In this document: one piece after another, positions 35,096-47,341 of the stretch | Layout: every line of letters begins with the position of its first letter | Position numbering within the stretch: position 1 is the first letter of the stretch | NCBI GenBank assembly: GCA_963921425.1 | Contig: OY992836.1 | Span: forward strand, 6,091,825-6,155,824 | Source of the DNA: Dryas octopetala | Taxonomy: Eukaryota > Streptophyta > Magnoliopsida > Rosales > Rosaceae | Length of the DNA stretch: 64,000 nt | Direction: 5' to 3' | The notes under the pieces: model-generated | What the model saw: the letters and a program-made list of their open reading frames with translations, nothing else | What the model was told of the DNA's origin: nothing | Databases searched by the model: none | Translations under genes and position numbers: made by a program

Positions 35096-36203
35096 GAGAG
35101 TAGTTTTGCTTACCTCCTTTAACTCAGGAATATGCTTACCTCCCATCTAAAATGCTCCCATGTGTTTAAAAAACTAACCATTAGTTAATCTATTGTATTT
35201 AATTATTTCTGATGTTATAATGATGAGAGAGAAAAATAATTTGACAACTCTTTTCTACTTTTACCCTTATCTTTTATTACTCAACTTTTTTTTATCACCC
35301 GTTAATTTCTCTTTTCTCTTTTATTTAATTATTTCTAATAATTTTTGCTTCTTTTGTTTTTTTGCTCTTCTCCAGTACGCCTCCAGTACTCAAAAAACCA
35401 CATCCATTTTTCTGGGTCTTCTCCTATATACACCTTTATCTATTTTTTAATTAATGAAAAAATAAAATATTCCAACAACACATTTGCAATTCGAACAAAA
35501 AACTCATTTGCAAAGTTTAATCTAAAATGTTGGCCAAACAAAAATCTAAAACAACTCATTTGCATACATAGAAAATCCAATAAAAAGTTACATGAGTTCC
35601 CAAAAAAAAAAAAAAATTATGTCGTTGCAACTATTCTTCTCTCTTCAAATGCTGCAACACCTTGGATTGGCCTAAGAATTTGTTTGATCTGAAAAGGTCA
35701 TGTATGAGAAAAGAGAGAAGAATTCTTAGGCCAAAAAAAATGTGTTGTTGTAATATTTTTTTAATTAATTAAAAAAGTAGATAAAAGGTGTATACAGGAG
35801 AAGACCCAAAAAAAAAAAAATGTGGTTTTTTGGGTACTGGAGGCATACTGGAGAATAGCAAAAAAAAGAAGCAAAAATTATTAAATGGATGTGGTTTTTT
35901 GGATACTAGAGGCATACTGGAGAAAAGCAAAAAAGCAAAAAAAGCAAATATTATTAGAAATAATTAAATAAAAGAGAAAAGAGAAATTAATAGGTAATAA
36001 AAAAAAGTGGAAAAAGTTGAGTAATAAAAGATAAGGATAAAAGTAGAGGAATTGTCAAATTATTTTTATCTCTCATCATTATAACATCAGAAATAATTAA
36101 ATACAATAGATTAACTCATGGTTAGTTTTTTAAACACATGACAGCATTTTAGATGGGAGGTGAGCATATACCCGAGTTAAAAGAGGTGAGCAAAACTGCT
36201 CTC
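35096..36203. mobile_element. 1.1 kb foldback element
   Basis: The left arm from GAGAGTAGTTTTGCTTACCTC and the reverse complement of the right arm (GAGAGCAGTTTTGCTCACCTC) stay alignable for several hundred bases, through ACTAACCAT.AGTTAATC, so nearly the whole element is an inverted repeat. The flanks are TATATATAT on both sides, a possible 9-base duplication, but they lie in a TA run so this is weak. A subunit with GTACTGGAGGCATACTGGAGAA is repeated once more in the right arm. Confidence 0.75.
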
Positions 36204-37511
36204 TATATATATACACACGTACGCATATACACAAACACACTCATGTTCTACTATATATGTAGCGCAGGCACACCGCTTGTACTAAAAATTTGGTTTGGGG
36301 GCTGAGATATTGAGATGCAATATCAACCACTTTAATTAGTTGATGTATGTATGTATATGTCTATATCTTGGTGTTCTGATCTTTTAATGGATAAATTTAT
36401 GGTGATCTTTTTCTGAATGCAAATAATGGGTCCAGATCTAGAAAACTAGTAGGTCTTTGTTGGCAATCTATTTGACACATTCTTTTTTATTTTTTGAATT
36501 GGTTTCTTGATTAAATTTCTACTTATAAAATTTGGAGTCTTTGAAACCAGATATCTTATGTCGATCTGATCTACATACAAAAAAGAAATTTTTTTACTTA
36601 TTGTCATTAGAAATGGTTTTGTAATGAAACTGATCTTAATTTGGTGACCCCTTTGGCTGTGAGAATTTGGGTATGAATTCATATCAAACTCAGCAGTAAT
36701 TTAGTATCCATTAAATTAATTCTGCTCTATATTGACTTCTATTAATTGGTTATCTGTATCTGTATTTTGTAGTATACATATAGCATCTGAATATATAACA
36801 ATGTTCTCTTTCTGTTAAAAGTGAGTTCATAACACAAAAACTTACTTTCAGTGTTCCAGGGAGAAATAAGTTTTCAATTGGTCCACATCTCGATCAAGAC
36901 TACAACATGATTCAGCACCGTCTGATCGAACAACCCCCTAACTAATTAAAAGTTGAGGTTTCCATGAGTGCAGGCAATTAATGTGGTGGACAATTAAATA
37001 CTCGTTCATATATCAGTAATTATTAGCTTAATTTGGGGAAGGCTCTGCAGTCATATGAGGGTTTACGAAGCCAAATTATGTATATATGAAACTTTGTACC
37101 TAGATAAGTTTATCACTCTTGTTGTATCTATTAAAATTTTTGGATGTGAAAAATTTCAATATGTATACTTCAAATGATTAATAGTAAGACCGTGCTATCA
37201 AGTTCTATTTGTCTTCATCAAAAGCTAAATCCGATTTTCGATTTGGTGTTCATTATTTTCATTTTGCACAGTGTTGATCGATGACTTCTGGGACTAAAGT
37301 CTGTAAAGCCACTACTCATTTTGCTAAATAATGGATGTTCAAGATCGAAGATAAGTGGTATTAACAAGGAGGGAAATCTCTTTCAATACAAGGGAATTAA
37401 AAATATGCAAGACGTTGGAGTATATTTTATGGTTTTGTTTTTCACCTTTGGATTGTATTCTTGGCATAGTTTGATACTTTAGCATATAAATCCTCAACTG
37501 AGTCCCATATA
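36204..37511. other. non-coding stretch of duplication copy A
   Basis: AT-rich, no long frame. Similar to copy B in its second half only. Possibly a dead gene or a non-coding transcript; nothing more can be read. Confidence 0.4.
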
Positions 37512-37520
37512 AAACATAAT

Positions 37521-38212
37521 GAACAAATTACAATTTAGTACCTCAACTTTACATGTTATTTCAACTTAGTACGTACCTCAACTTTCATTTTGTATCAACT
37601 TAGTACCCCAACTTTGAAAACTTGCAAAAAAGTACCTCAACTTAATTTCATTTTGTATCAACTTAGTACCCCAACTTTGAAAACTTGCAAAAAAGTACCT
37701 CAACTTTCATTTTGTGTCAAAATAGTACCTCCGTTAGTTTTTCTGTCAAAGTAGTAGGGGTATTTTCGTCTTTTCCTTAAATTTAAAAAATAATAATTTT
37801 TTTTAATAAAAAAATTCTTAAAATTTTATGAAATTTTATCGTAAAATTAAATTTAAAAAATTATAATTTTTTTATTATTCTTAAAATTTCATAAATTTTT
37901 TTTTTTAAAATTTTATGAAAATTTTTTTTAATCAAATTTTTTTAATTTTATAAAAATTTTTTATTAAAAAAAAATTATTATTTTTTAAATTTAAGGAAAA
38001 GACGAAAATACCCCTGCCACTTTGACATAAAAACTAACGGAGGTACTATTTTGACACAAAATGAAAGTTGAGGTACTTTTTTGCAAGTTTTCAAAGTTTG
38101 GGTACTAAGTTGATACAAAATGAAAGCTGAGGTACTTTTTTGCAAGTTTTCAAAGTTGGGGTACTAAGTTGAAACAACATGTAAAGTTGAGGTACTAAAT
38201 TATAATTTGCTC
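37521..38212. mobile_element. 692 bp foldback MITE, Mutator-like (family F, copy 1)
   Basis: Terminal arms start GAACAAATTACAATTTAG and (reverse strand) GAGCAAATTATAATTTAG and run for about 270 bases on each side, containing repeated GTACCTCAACTTT.CA words, round an A/T-only core. Exact 9-base duplication AAACATAAT at 37512-37520 and 38213-38221. Long TIRs with 9-base duplications indicate the MULE superfamily. A second copy is at 50382-50939. Confidence 0.85.
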
Positions 38213-38221
38213 AAACATAAT

Positions 38222-39130
38222 TAATGACCTCAAATGCTGATTCCAAACCCTGAAATATAGAACCCGGCCTATACCCTAAAATGTTGACCTTTTTCAAGAA
38301 TAGGATATAAAATGACAAAAATAATAAAAATACGCATGTCTGTTCTTTAAGTAAAAAATGAACATTCTGCATAATTTTGCTATACATAGATATATATACA
38401 TAGGATTAGGGTAGAAATTATGTTTTCAATAAAGCATCCGAATGATTCCAACAATAACAACCATACCGGCCCCTTGAATTTTTTTTGTTTTTTTACTTTT
38501 TGATGGAATTTAAAAACAAGATAAACAACTGAAGGTGATCTAGAGATCGACTTGTTATGTAAAGAATTAAACATATTGAACATATTGGAAATTCCAACAC
38601 ACAAATTCGGCAATTATGCACAGAATAATTTATCCAAATAATTCAAGAATATTAATAAATTAAGCCCTCTCGAATGAGTTCTACTATAGAAGCTTTCAAC
38701 GTACACCCAGGGATAAATCTTAATTTAAAACAAATTTTTAATTGTAATCATAAATTTATTGAATTTTACGATTCAAAATATATTAGGTAAGTTCATTTTT
38801 TTAATTAATCAACTAATGTCCATGAGGTTTAAACTCATAATCTACTGAAACAAAGGGAAATTGAGTGTCATCCACTAAACTAAATGGTCATTGAAAATAT
38901 ATTAGGAAAGTTAACTAACATTTTTTTCAATAACAAATTAACTTGGATGATGTATATTAAGACGAAATAAGCGTGCAAATTTAACAAGTGCATGGGCATG
39001 CATGTAGTCTGGTCTTGCGTGCAAGGCCATGCACGCAATCTCGTTTTATGTACATGTCCTTGAACATATATAATCCCGCTCATGCACTTTCTTATATATT
39101 TATAAACCAAACAAATTAATAGATTAAAAT
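38222..39130. other. intergenic, no gene recognised
   Basis: AT-rich. One small GC-richer palindromic spot at about 39008-39032 (GCGTGCAAGGCCATGCACGC). A (GT)n(TA)n microsatellite follows at 39157-39188. Confidence 0.5.
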
Positions 39131-39156
39131 TTTGTTTTCAAAGTTTGCATGTACGG

Positions 39157-39188
<32 letters not shown>

Positions 39189-39230
39189 TTTATTGAACTC
39201 CCTCAAGCCAATTCATGCATTAATTTTTTG

Positions 39231-39560
39231 CCAAATGGAGGGTGTGAAGAAGTCAGTCCAAGACTCCTCATCCCAAACCAAAGCTTAGTCACAATCCAAA
39301 ACCAAAAGAGCCAATTTGTGTGCTACCTTATTACAAGAGAGGGGGATGAAAGCTAAAAGGAACATAAATAAAGGAGGAATTAAAACCTTAGCCTCCACCA
39401 ATTCTTTATCCGTCCTGAAGACGATTAACTTCGATCATGGACCACCTCAAGGGCATCACACTACATATATGCACCCGTCATAATAGGAATCTGAATACTA
39501 GCAATGAAATCCATAAGCTCGGGGGTATGGGTTAAAGACAACCCACAACTGGCTGAGCCA
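39231..39560 (-). pseudogene. LINE RNase H-domain fragment without MITE
   Basis: On the minus strand it reads ELMDFIASIQIPIMTGAYM and, further on, CNKVAHKLALLVLDCD and ALVWDEESW, the end of the RNase H-like domain of plant non-LTR retrotransposons. It aligns with 32600-33070 over its length and preserves the empty site of the MITE inserted there. It has in-frame stops and shifts. Confidence 0.6.
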
Positions 39561-39640
39561 ATCGAACCATAAATTTGTTGTATATTTTTTCGTATTTCAA
39601 AACCAAATCGTTTTTACTTTAGGATTTTAAGTGTTTGTAG

Positions 39641-40107
39641 TGTTACACTTTATAGTTGTATATTCTAAAACACATATCTTGGTCTGCCATGAGATCAAGT
39701 AGTGCAGCAACAAGAAAAATTCGAATTCTGCAGAACAAAGAAATAAATAAAACAGAGCTCTTCTAACACAATCCGATCCCTTGATCTCTAATTCTAGATG
39801 GGGTGAATATCACTTTTGAGAATACATGATCGTTTGGAGAGGGACCTCTATTTATATGCATCACAGCAAGAGTCATTCCCATCAAAAGAAAACTTGCGTG
39901 TCCTTATGCAATGCTAATATTTAATCAATCCTAAGTCCACAAGAATATGGAATCCTTATGAGATTTGGTATTGCAGCCGAAAACTTATGGCATACCAAGA
40001 CCAAAACTCTAGCTGGTTTAAGTTCCTAATCAAACACTGCAGCCCTTTATTCCTAATGTGATTAGAAGACCAACACTTTATGGTTTAAGACAACAATAAG
40101 TCTTACA
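39641..40107 (-). repeat. 3' LTR of the copia fossil
   Basis: Matches 52882-53348 with only a few differences. On the minus strand it begins TGTAAGACTTATTG and ends ..GTGTAACA, the usual TG...CA. Confidence 0.9.
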
Positions 40108-42211
40108 TTCTCCCACTTGGTCAAATAACACTGAGGCTTTGTGTTGATTACTTTAATGGCCATGTTGAAACTTAACCCAACTATATTCCTTTGTCAAGCC
40201 ACTGTCAAGATTGAAGATTAGATATGGAACCATCAAGGCACATTGAGCATTATCATTCAAGGTCTTTATAATCACACATATCCATCTTCAAAAACACATG
40301 TGGCATCCGTCAAGACCAGGATCACAAAATCATAACAAACATTCATAAGTCCTCTTGAGAGATTACTAAGATCTCCTTTAGTTACACTACTACAATTGTA
40401 TAAATAGACAACAGTCAATAGACAACGGTTCTTATTTTGTCCGTTATCTTAATTTAACACACAACGGGTTTTAAAAAACTGTTATATGATGGTATCATAT
40501 CCAATGCTATTTGGTCGGATGAATTTTCCTAAATATTAAACACAATAGTTTTAAACAAAACCGTTGTGTTGGATAAGCTACACAAAAATAAAAAAAAATG
40601 CGGGTCTTTGTATTTGACAAAATACACGCTCGCGTTAATGAAAAAAATCATATCGCCTTTAACCCTTCAGACAGAACCAAGACCTCCTCCTCCTCACACC
40701 CTCAAACCCAGACTTGCTTCTTCCCAAAACCCAGACCTCCCGCACTCTCACTTTGCTCACTCTTTCTCTTTCTCTCTCTTCTGATTATGGCCATCACCCA
40801 TCACCGTCCCTCACCATCATTGCGTCGCCCTTTCACCACCATGTACGCACTCGTCTTCTCATCACCGTCGCCATGGCTGCACACATCTTCTTATCATGTC
40901 GACTCTCAGTTTATGCCTTCTGAAATCACTGGATTTATGCTCTCCTCCAACCAAATCACACAGAGATTTGGGAAAGCTTGAAACCCTAACCCTAATCTGG
41001 ACCATTGACTTCGCTGAGCTCACACTGGGCTTTCAGGTGCTTTTTCCCCCACTTCACTCTTTTGTTTTTCCTCTGTGATAGGGCTCTCACATGAAGTTCT
41101 TGATTATTTCCTTTACGCGCGCTGCTGAATTTGTGTTTTGTTATTTATTTATTTTTTTCTGTAATTTTTTTGTGGGTTTACTTTGGAGGGATTTAAGGTT
41201 AGATTCGTTTGTTTTTTGAGGTTGATTCCTTTCATTTCATCTCTTTTTAAAATTTTCTTGCTTGGTTTAATCTCATGAACTAGGATTTTTAATAGGAATT
41301 TTTGTTCATTAATTGTTTTCTGAGTTTTTTTTTCTTCTGGACTAGTTTATGTTTGGTTGTTAAGAAAACTGCGAAAATTAAGGGATGAATTTAACTTGAT
41401 ATTTGTGTTGTGAATGGATTTGGACCATTAAGATCAGTTAAGTAAATGGACTTTGCTTTGCTAGACTCACATAATGAAATTTCATATGTTTTCTTCACAC
41501 TTTTATCATTAGCGAAATTGGGTTTTTTTGTGTATGCGTGCTATTCTGTTAACTGACTTATTTCAAGGACATAAAATTTTTTTAAGGTTAGAATGTTCAT
41601 TGGGTTAACTATAAAGAGATACCGAGCTATTAAAGAAGTGGGAAGATTATAATGAGTGTCAGGATCATTGCCTACTACCAACTGATGCAAGTTTGTTAGG
41701 TACAACTAATATTCATATCTCCATTCTACTGTGCTAATGCTCATATGATTTGGGGGCAAGTTACTTTGAAAACTATGGAATTATGCCCTTTTTTTTTTCT
41801 TTAATTTAATTGCAAAGTGTGTATGTTTTTTTATTTATTATTTAATTCTCTCTTTTGCTTATCTTATTGCATTTTTCTTGACAACGCGCTTTAGCATGTA
41901 GCACTTTGAAGATATCACCTTTTTTCATTGATGTCCTTCTATTTAATTTCTATTTCAGGCTGAATATTTTCACCAGTTTCTTAAACCTGTTACGTAGTCT
42001 AATATCACCAACTGTCTGGACTATGGGATTTGGGATAGACTGTCCTATGGCTGTATTCATACATAAGAAAGAAGGCAGTTGTTTTGAATTTGGTGGCTGG
42101 TTGTTAGGGAATAGGTGGCTCTCCTGTAGTAGAATGGCAATAACTCTCCTGTATTCTTTCATGAAGTCTCAAGGAACTGCTAAACTAAAGGGGTCTAATT
42201 TTCTTTGGTGA

Positions 42212-42213
<2 letters not shown>

Positions 42214-42252
<39 letters not shown>
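42214..42252. repeat. (CT)n microsatellite inside the CACTA element
   Basis: An uninterrupted run of about 19 CT units. Confidence 0.9.
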
Positions 42253-42254
<2 letters not shown>

Positions 42255-42745
42255 ATTTTCTTAAAATAAAAATAACAGAGCATGTTGCCACCTTGTTTTG
42301 ATGTTCCCTTCAACATCACCATCATGCTTAATATTTTTTTTCTCTTTGTTCTTGTAAATTAGATTTAGATCTAATCTGAGAGTGTACTCTACTACTACTA
42401 GCTAGTCTATTAATTTGATGAGTATTTGGCACTCATATTCCTTGTTGGTATTTAGGTTAATTATCTCTTATTTTGCTCCTTGGCACACTTTTAAACCATT
42501 ATGATGTTGTTTCTTGTATTGGGTGCTATTGTGTGCTCAATGATATTGCAATTTATTTATTAACCTGATGAGGGAAAACTCATTTGTGGGAGGGGTTCAG
42601 TGGATTATTTTTAGTAGCTAGCCTTTTCTATCCTTTTTTCTGTACTAGCTAGTCATCATATATCACCACCACGTACCACATCACTTAGACATGTCATATA
42701 TGCTTAATTTCTTTAATTTGGTGCTTACTTCTTGGAGAACATGCA

Positions 42746-42903
42746 TGGATCATAGAGATGGCGGCATACATTAAGAGTGTCGATGAAAAACACCTTGTGA
42801 CTGTTGGACTTGAAGGATTTTATGAGTGAAGACAGCTAAAAGATCTGGAGTGAATCCTGGGGAATGGGCAGACTCACTTTGATCAGACTTTATACACAAT
42901 TCA
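42746..42903 (+). pseudogene. captured fragment of a mannan endo-1,4-beta-mannosidase gene
   Basis: Reads [20 protein letters not shown] and GLEGFY, then, in a shifted frame, TAKRSGVNPGEWADSL and SDFIHNS. These are consecutive conserved blocks of plant GH5 endo-beta-mannanases, cell-wall enzymes that cut mannan chains; the GLEGFYG and VNP.EW.S.LG.DFI.N blocks are typical. A frame change follows GFY and a stop replaces the Gly before SDFI, so it is dead. It lies inside a CACTA transposon, with no exon of the rest of the gene seen nearby. This is best explained by gene-fragment capture. Confidence 0.75.
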
Positions 42904-43738
42904 ATAGTTGATAACATTGATTTTTGCTTTTGTTCATGCATACCTGATAGCTGGTTAGTAAATTTGGTTCCTGCTTATTTTCTCTTAGTTTTGATAAATA
43001 TAAAAATGCTAACCAATCTCAAAGTTTGTGAAAAGAATATATCACTCATCTGACCTCATATAAAAGAGTTTGAGCAAATACTTTTCCTAATTGTCCCCAG
43101 TGAAGGCATATATAATGTAATCGATATCATGCTTATTCTTTCAAATATTGTTGATACTAATTACATTTCTTATATTGCATAAAACCATTCCCATATCTAG
43201 GTATTCCTTTATTTGATGCTTTGTGCATCTCTGTGGCCAAGACACCTGCCTGAAGAGGAAGTTAGAGAGCACCTAGTTTAAGAAGTACTACTAGAAAATT
43301 AAAAAGAGGTAGGGGATGAATTGCATTCAGCAGTAGAAACAGAAAAAGAGCTTTTTGTGAAAGGTTCTACTTCAAACTGTGTGTGTTCATTTTGGCTTCT
43401 ACTTCAAACTGTGAAAGTTTCCGAATTCCCTTTTATTTGCAACTCATAGATCATGAATAAATCTGCACTTTGCAATTTTAAGAAATAATGGTTTACAATT
43501 TTGTTAATTTTGTTAACTTCTGTATGTTATTAAATGAGAAATTTGTCATTAGTGATAAAGCTTGTGTGATGACCCTTTTGAAATATAATCTGCAAGTTGC
43601 ATTGAAGAAAGATAAACAACATTGGAAACTTTATTAGCCCATTTTTGTATACTATGTGAGTGCTTAGGTTGATTCTCTTTACAAAAAGCTGCCTTAAATA
43701 ATATTTGGTAGGTGGCTTTCATGCAGGGCAGTCCTTGA

Positions 43739-43907
43739 GCTTTTCTCCAAACCAAGTTGCATTCTTGGTAAGGAAAGTCTAATTAAACTTGGTTGTGATC
43801 GAACTCTGTGTAGACCCTAGTAATGTTGCTTTTCTCCAAACCGAGTTGCATTCTTGGTAAGGAAAGTCTAAACTTGGTTGTGAACTCTGTGTAGACCCTA
43901 GTAATGT
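43739..43907. repeat. tandem duplication of about 90 bp in the CACTA element
   Basis: GCTTTTCTCCAAACC.AGTTGC ... GTGTAGACCCTAGTAATGTT occurs twice in a row with a short deletion in the second copy. Confidence 0.85.
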
Positions 43908-44980
43908 TGCTTTGAGTGTACTGATAATGCTTGGTTTGGCAAGAGAGTCTTGAGTCTTGAGCTTTACACAAAATCCCACTTTTCTGGTTTTGGTAGTCAC
44001 TGACCCCGTGACACTCTTTGTGAATTATGTACTGATTGGTAAGTGGTCTCGAGCTGATTTTTGGTGAGCATAAACTAGACATCCTAATGGTTATTTCAAG
44101 ACCAAGATCACCTCAATCGGACCCCAGATGCATTAGTTACGCATTTTCTAAGTTGGCCCTGAAATACTGAAATCTGCCAGCAATTATCTTCCTTTGCATG
44201 TCTATGTTTTCTTATGTTTCTCGTGATTTTAACCTAAACTAAAATTGATGTACTGATATTAATTAGTTCAAGTGTTTTAGTGAAACACCAAATTTTTTGC
44301 ACAATTTCACTAGTATTGATGTCCTGTTACTAGCAAGTGAGCTATATATAACCTGTACGTAAGTGTTAAATCCTCAGGTATATGAAGTTCTGGAGTTGCT
44401 AAATGAACTTCTCCTTGCTTCAGCCAAAGAACAAGATGCTCCACAATTGTCAGATAAGGAATCTTTTTTAGTTGATCAACCTGATTTTCTGAAAAAAATT
44501 TTGGGATGAATATACTTCCCTTGTCAATCCATGTTTGGTTTCTGATATATAAAACACTTTCTTTGCACCCCACCCAACCAACCAATATTTTAGGCAATGT
44601 TTCCTTCATTTGTCAACAGGTTGTGAATTCCAAGCATGCAAATCATTACATAATCAGTGGGCACTCTTTGGAGCATTTGTGTTCAGTGATGGTCCTTGTT
44701 CTACTCATTATTTTTTGTGTATGTGTTTATCAAGGCAAATGTATTTGTGTTCACCCAACCATTAAAGATTACTACATGGATTATATCAAGGTAAGCTGCT
44801 AAGTCCTTTATCCTTGTCAATTTAAATTTAAATGACTATCATATTCATGCATCCATGAGTTTCAACATCTCCCAAGTGACATATGATTTATTTTATAATC
44901 GAATTTTCAATTATGTGTCTTATTTTCACAGACTTTGATTTTTCTTTAATTAATGAGTCTATTTGTCTATTTTTATGTAG

Positions 44981-45582
44981 GGATTCAAAGATGGAAGGAG
45001 CTCAAAATGTTTTGGTTGTCGGTCCATCTGCACCAAAGGCACAATGAGCTTTATGAAGGAAATGCTTTGGTTGTCAGTTGTTATGCGCTTTATGAAGGAA
45101 ATAATTGAAGATGAGGGCTTAGCTTTTGTGAATAAGGTATGAATTAGTCAGCCAACCTGACATTATGTTGGTCATGCTTTTGGTATGAGTAGTGATATGA
45201 TAATTGTCTTTTACTTGGACATTTTGAACCCTTGGTACTCTTAGGAGCTATATAATATCATGTCAAAATGACTTATAAATTGTTTAGACCTTGCTGAGCA
45301 TTTATAAATGGGTATTCGAATCTTGATAAAGAAGTTAATGTATTGTTGCAATTTATAATGCTTTAATTTGTTTTGTGGCTGAAAGCTTGGAAATGTAGTA
45401 AAGGAATAAAAGGAAACAAATTAGTTGGGGGAGTTTGTTTTGGGTGCAGATTGGGAATACTTGGTGGATTCTTTCAAAATTGTGGAAGTGGACAGGTTAT
45501 ATTGGCCCCTGTTTGATGATCACTTGTGTTAATATATTGGAGCTTGATTCTGGATATAGGCCCCTATTTTATCTTGCGGATG

Positions 45583-45618
<36 letters not shown>

Positions 45619-45882
45619 TTGCTACTGGATGTTGAAACCTGACAGGGGCATATTCTTCTCTTGCATGCCTATGTTTTTCAATACACCTACTTAGGGGCGC
45701 GCATGTTCTTTATTTTTTTCTTTCTGCTGGACTGTTTGCATTTTTGGTTGAATTTTATTTTTAATTAGTACTCCATCTTTGCCTTGTTTCAGTGGGAACG
45801 AAGGCAAGGCAACACTTATACCCAAGAAGATATCGATGAAGTCCGGGCTGAATGGGCAAACTTCGTGGGCCAGTTTATGTAG
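44981..45882 (+). pseudogene. C-terminus of a CACTA-borne Ulp1-like (C48) protease gene
   Basis: Two exons can be joined in frame: 44981-45136 ending VVMRFMKEIIEDEGLAFVNK and 45793-45882 reading WERRQGNTYTQEDIDEVRAE and ending NFVGQFM, with GT-AG borders. This is the usual last part of the Ulp1/SENP-like protein found in many plant CACTA elements. The stretch with the catalytic Cys (usually ..ECGYCVMRYMK) is replaced by LWLSVVMRFMK, and an unrelated or duplicated segment precedes it (FMKEM repeated), so the protein is not functional. An earlier scrap at about 44735-44790 reads VHPTIKDYYMDYIK. Confidence 0.7.
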
Positions 45883-46389
45883 ACATTTCTGGTTGGATTT
45901 TTGCATGACACCTTTTTGACATAGGCCATATGTTTAGCTAGACTAGCTTTGGGTATATATGATATATTGATTACTTTGCTAGATTAGCTTGGGATGATTG
46001 ATAGGCTAGCTGCTGGATAATATTTTGATATATATATGACAGCAATTAGGTTGATTAATTAGATTGATGCCTAGTTTTTTGGAAAGGTATATATGGAGGG
46101 TTTTTGTTTATGGCATATATGGCTGGTTTTGTGAATGAAATTGGGTTAAGGGAGCGAGGTACATATATACAATTACTACCTTCAAATATCTTATATTATT
46201 TGGTACTTTAGAAATTCCAATCCTTTATTATTGTGAATTGGTATTTTGTAAATGTATAATTTATTAGGAATGTTAATTATGAAGGGAATCAATTTGGAAC
46301 AATTAATGGTTGTACCAAACCAACCTATCTCATCAATTAGATTTTGCATTGTTTGTTCATAATTGCATTGTGGTCAAAGACAATTGGGA

Positions 46390-47075
46390 GTTTCTAAAAA
46401 TAGATGTAAACAGGCACATTATACAACAGTTTTTCGATCAAAAGCATGGTCTGTGCCCTTGACTTACAATGGTTCAATATCATAAACCATTGTTTAATTC
46501 TTAAGCATACCACACAAATCTTAAAAAGCTATTGTGCTAAGTGCCTTCATACAATAGTTTCTAACCCAAAATCGATGTACCAAATAAGTATATACAACGG
46601 TTAATTATATGGTTAATATTCAATTTTCTTAATGCATTAATACAACGATTTCATATAAAACACCGTAGTTTGAAAAACCTATAGACATGGCAATACACAT
46701 ATTATTCAATAGATTAAACCACGGTTTTTAACAATAAACCGTTGTTTTAGTGACTATTTCACCTCGTGTTTCTACTTAAAATAGTTGTAAAACCAATTCT
46801 TTACTTAACATAATCGTTGTTTAACATATATATACACATCGGTTATTAAATATAAACCGATGTTTAAATTGGCACTCAACAACGGTATCCTCCAAATCAT
46901 TGATTTTAAAGGTTGTATATACAACGGTGGTACATCTATAACCGTTGTGTAGGTGCACCAGGACAACGAATTTTATCCGTTGTCTATTGGGGTATGAATA
47001 GACATCGATCGATTAGACGACGGTAAATTATAAACTCACACAACGGTGAAAATCCGTTGTCTGATTGCTATTTTG
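46390..47075. repeat. CACTA right subterminal repeat region
   Basis: More than ten copies of an ACAACGGTT/AACCGTTGT-like word in both orientations in about 690 bases. Such arrays bind the transposase in En/Spm-type elements. Confidence 0.75.
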
Positions 47076-47341
47076 TAGTAGTGTTAGAAAATGAAAATTG
47101 GCCTTTTCATGAATTCATATGTGCTGCAGCTACCTTATTTTGCTAGCTATGCTGCACAGACACACCTTTATTCACTTGCCAATTATATCAAAAACAAAAT
47201 ATGAAATCATATTTGCAAAAATTATAATTTAGAACCATAACACCAAAAATTCAATGAAATATGTTACTAAACAATAATCAACTACTCTGTCAGCAAACCT
47301 TAAAACCAACAAAATAAATAAGATATGAGACATAACTCCCA

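Larger units (their letters stand above)
34640..37400 (+). repeat. copy A of a diverged segment duplication
   Basis: Blocks of this stretch match 53940-54900: ATCAAAACCTAAAA.CAG.TTCCA, the 30-codon frame, ATACTTCAAATGATTAATAGTAA, and GCTAAATAATGGATG.TCAAGA, in the same order and orientation. Copy A is longer because a 1.1 kb foldback element sits in it and because of other indels. Family M MITEs lie upstream of both copies. Confidence 0.7.
40385..47083 (+). mobile_element. 6.7 kb CACTA transposon carrying host-gene sequence
   Basis: The left end CACTACTACAATTG and the right end TTTTGTAGTAGTG share the 11-base inverted terminus CACTACTACAA. The 3-base target duplication is TTA (40382-40384 and 47084-47086). 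Both ends carry ACAACGGTT/AACCGTTGT subterminal repeats, densest at 46430-47060. Inside are a CT- and Pro-rich start region (40600-41080), a captured endo-beta-mannanase piece (42746-42903), a small tandem duplication (43739-43907) and the decayed C-terminus of an Ulp1-like protease gene (44981-45882). No transposase catalytic core was found, so it is probably non-autonomous. It sits between the pol region and the 3' LTR of the copia fossil. Confidence 0.9.

Noticed and set aside
41906-42211. 101-codon plus-strand frame inside the CACTA
   Set aside because: No similarity to CACTA proteins or other families could be seen; probably chance.
43783-44082. Minus-strand frames with repeated NITRVYTEF words
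   Set aside because: They are produced by the 90 bp tandem duplication, not by a protein repeat family.
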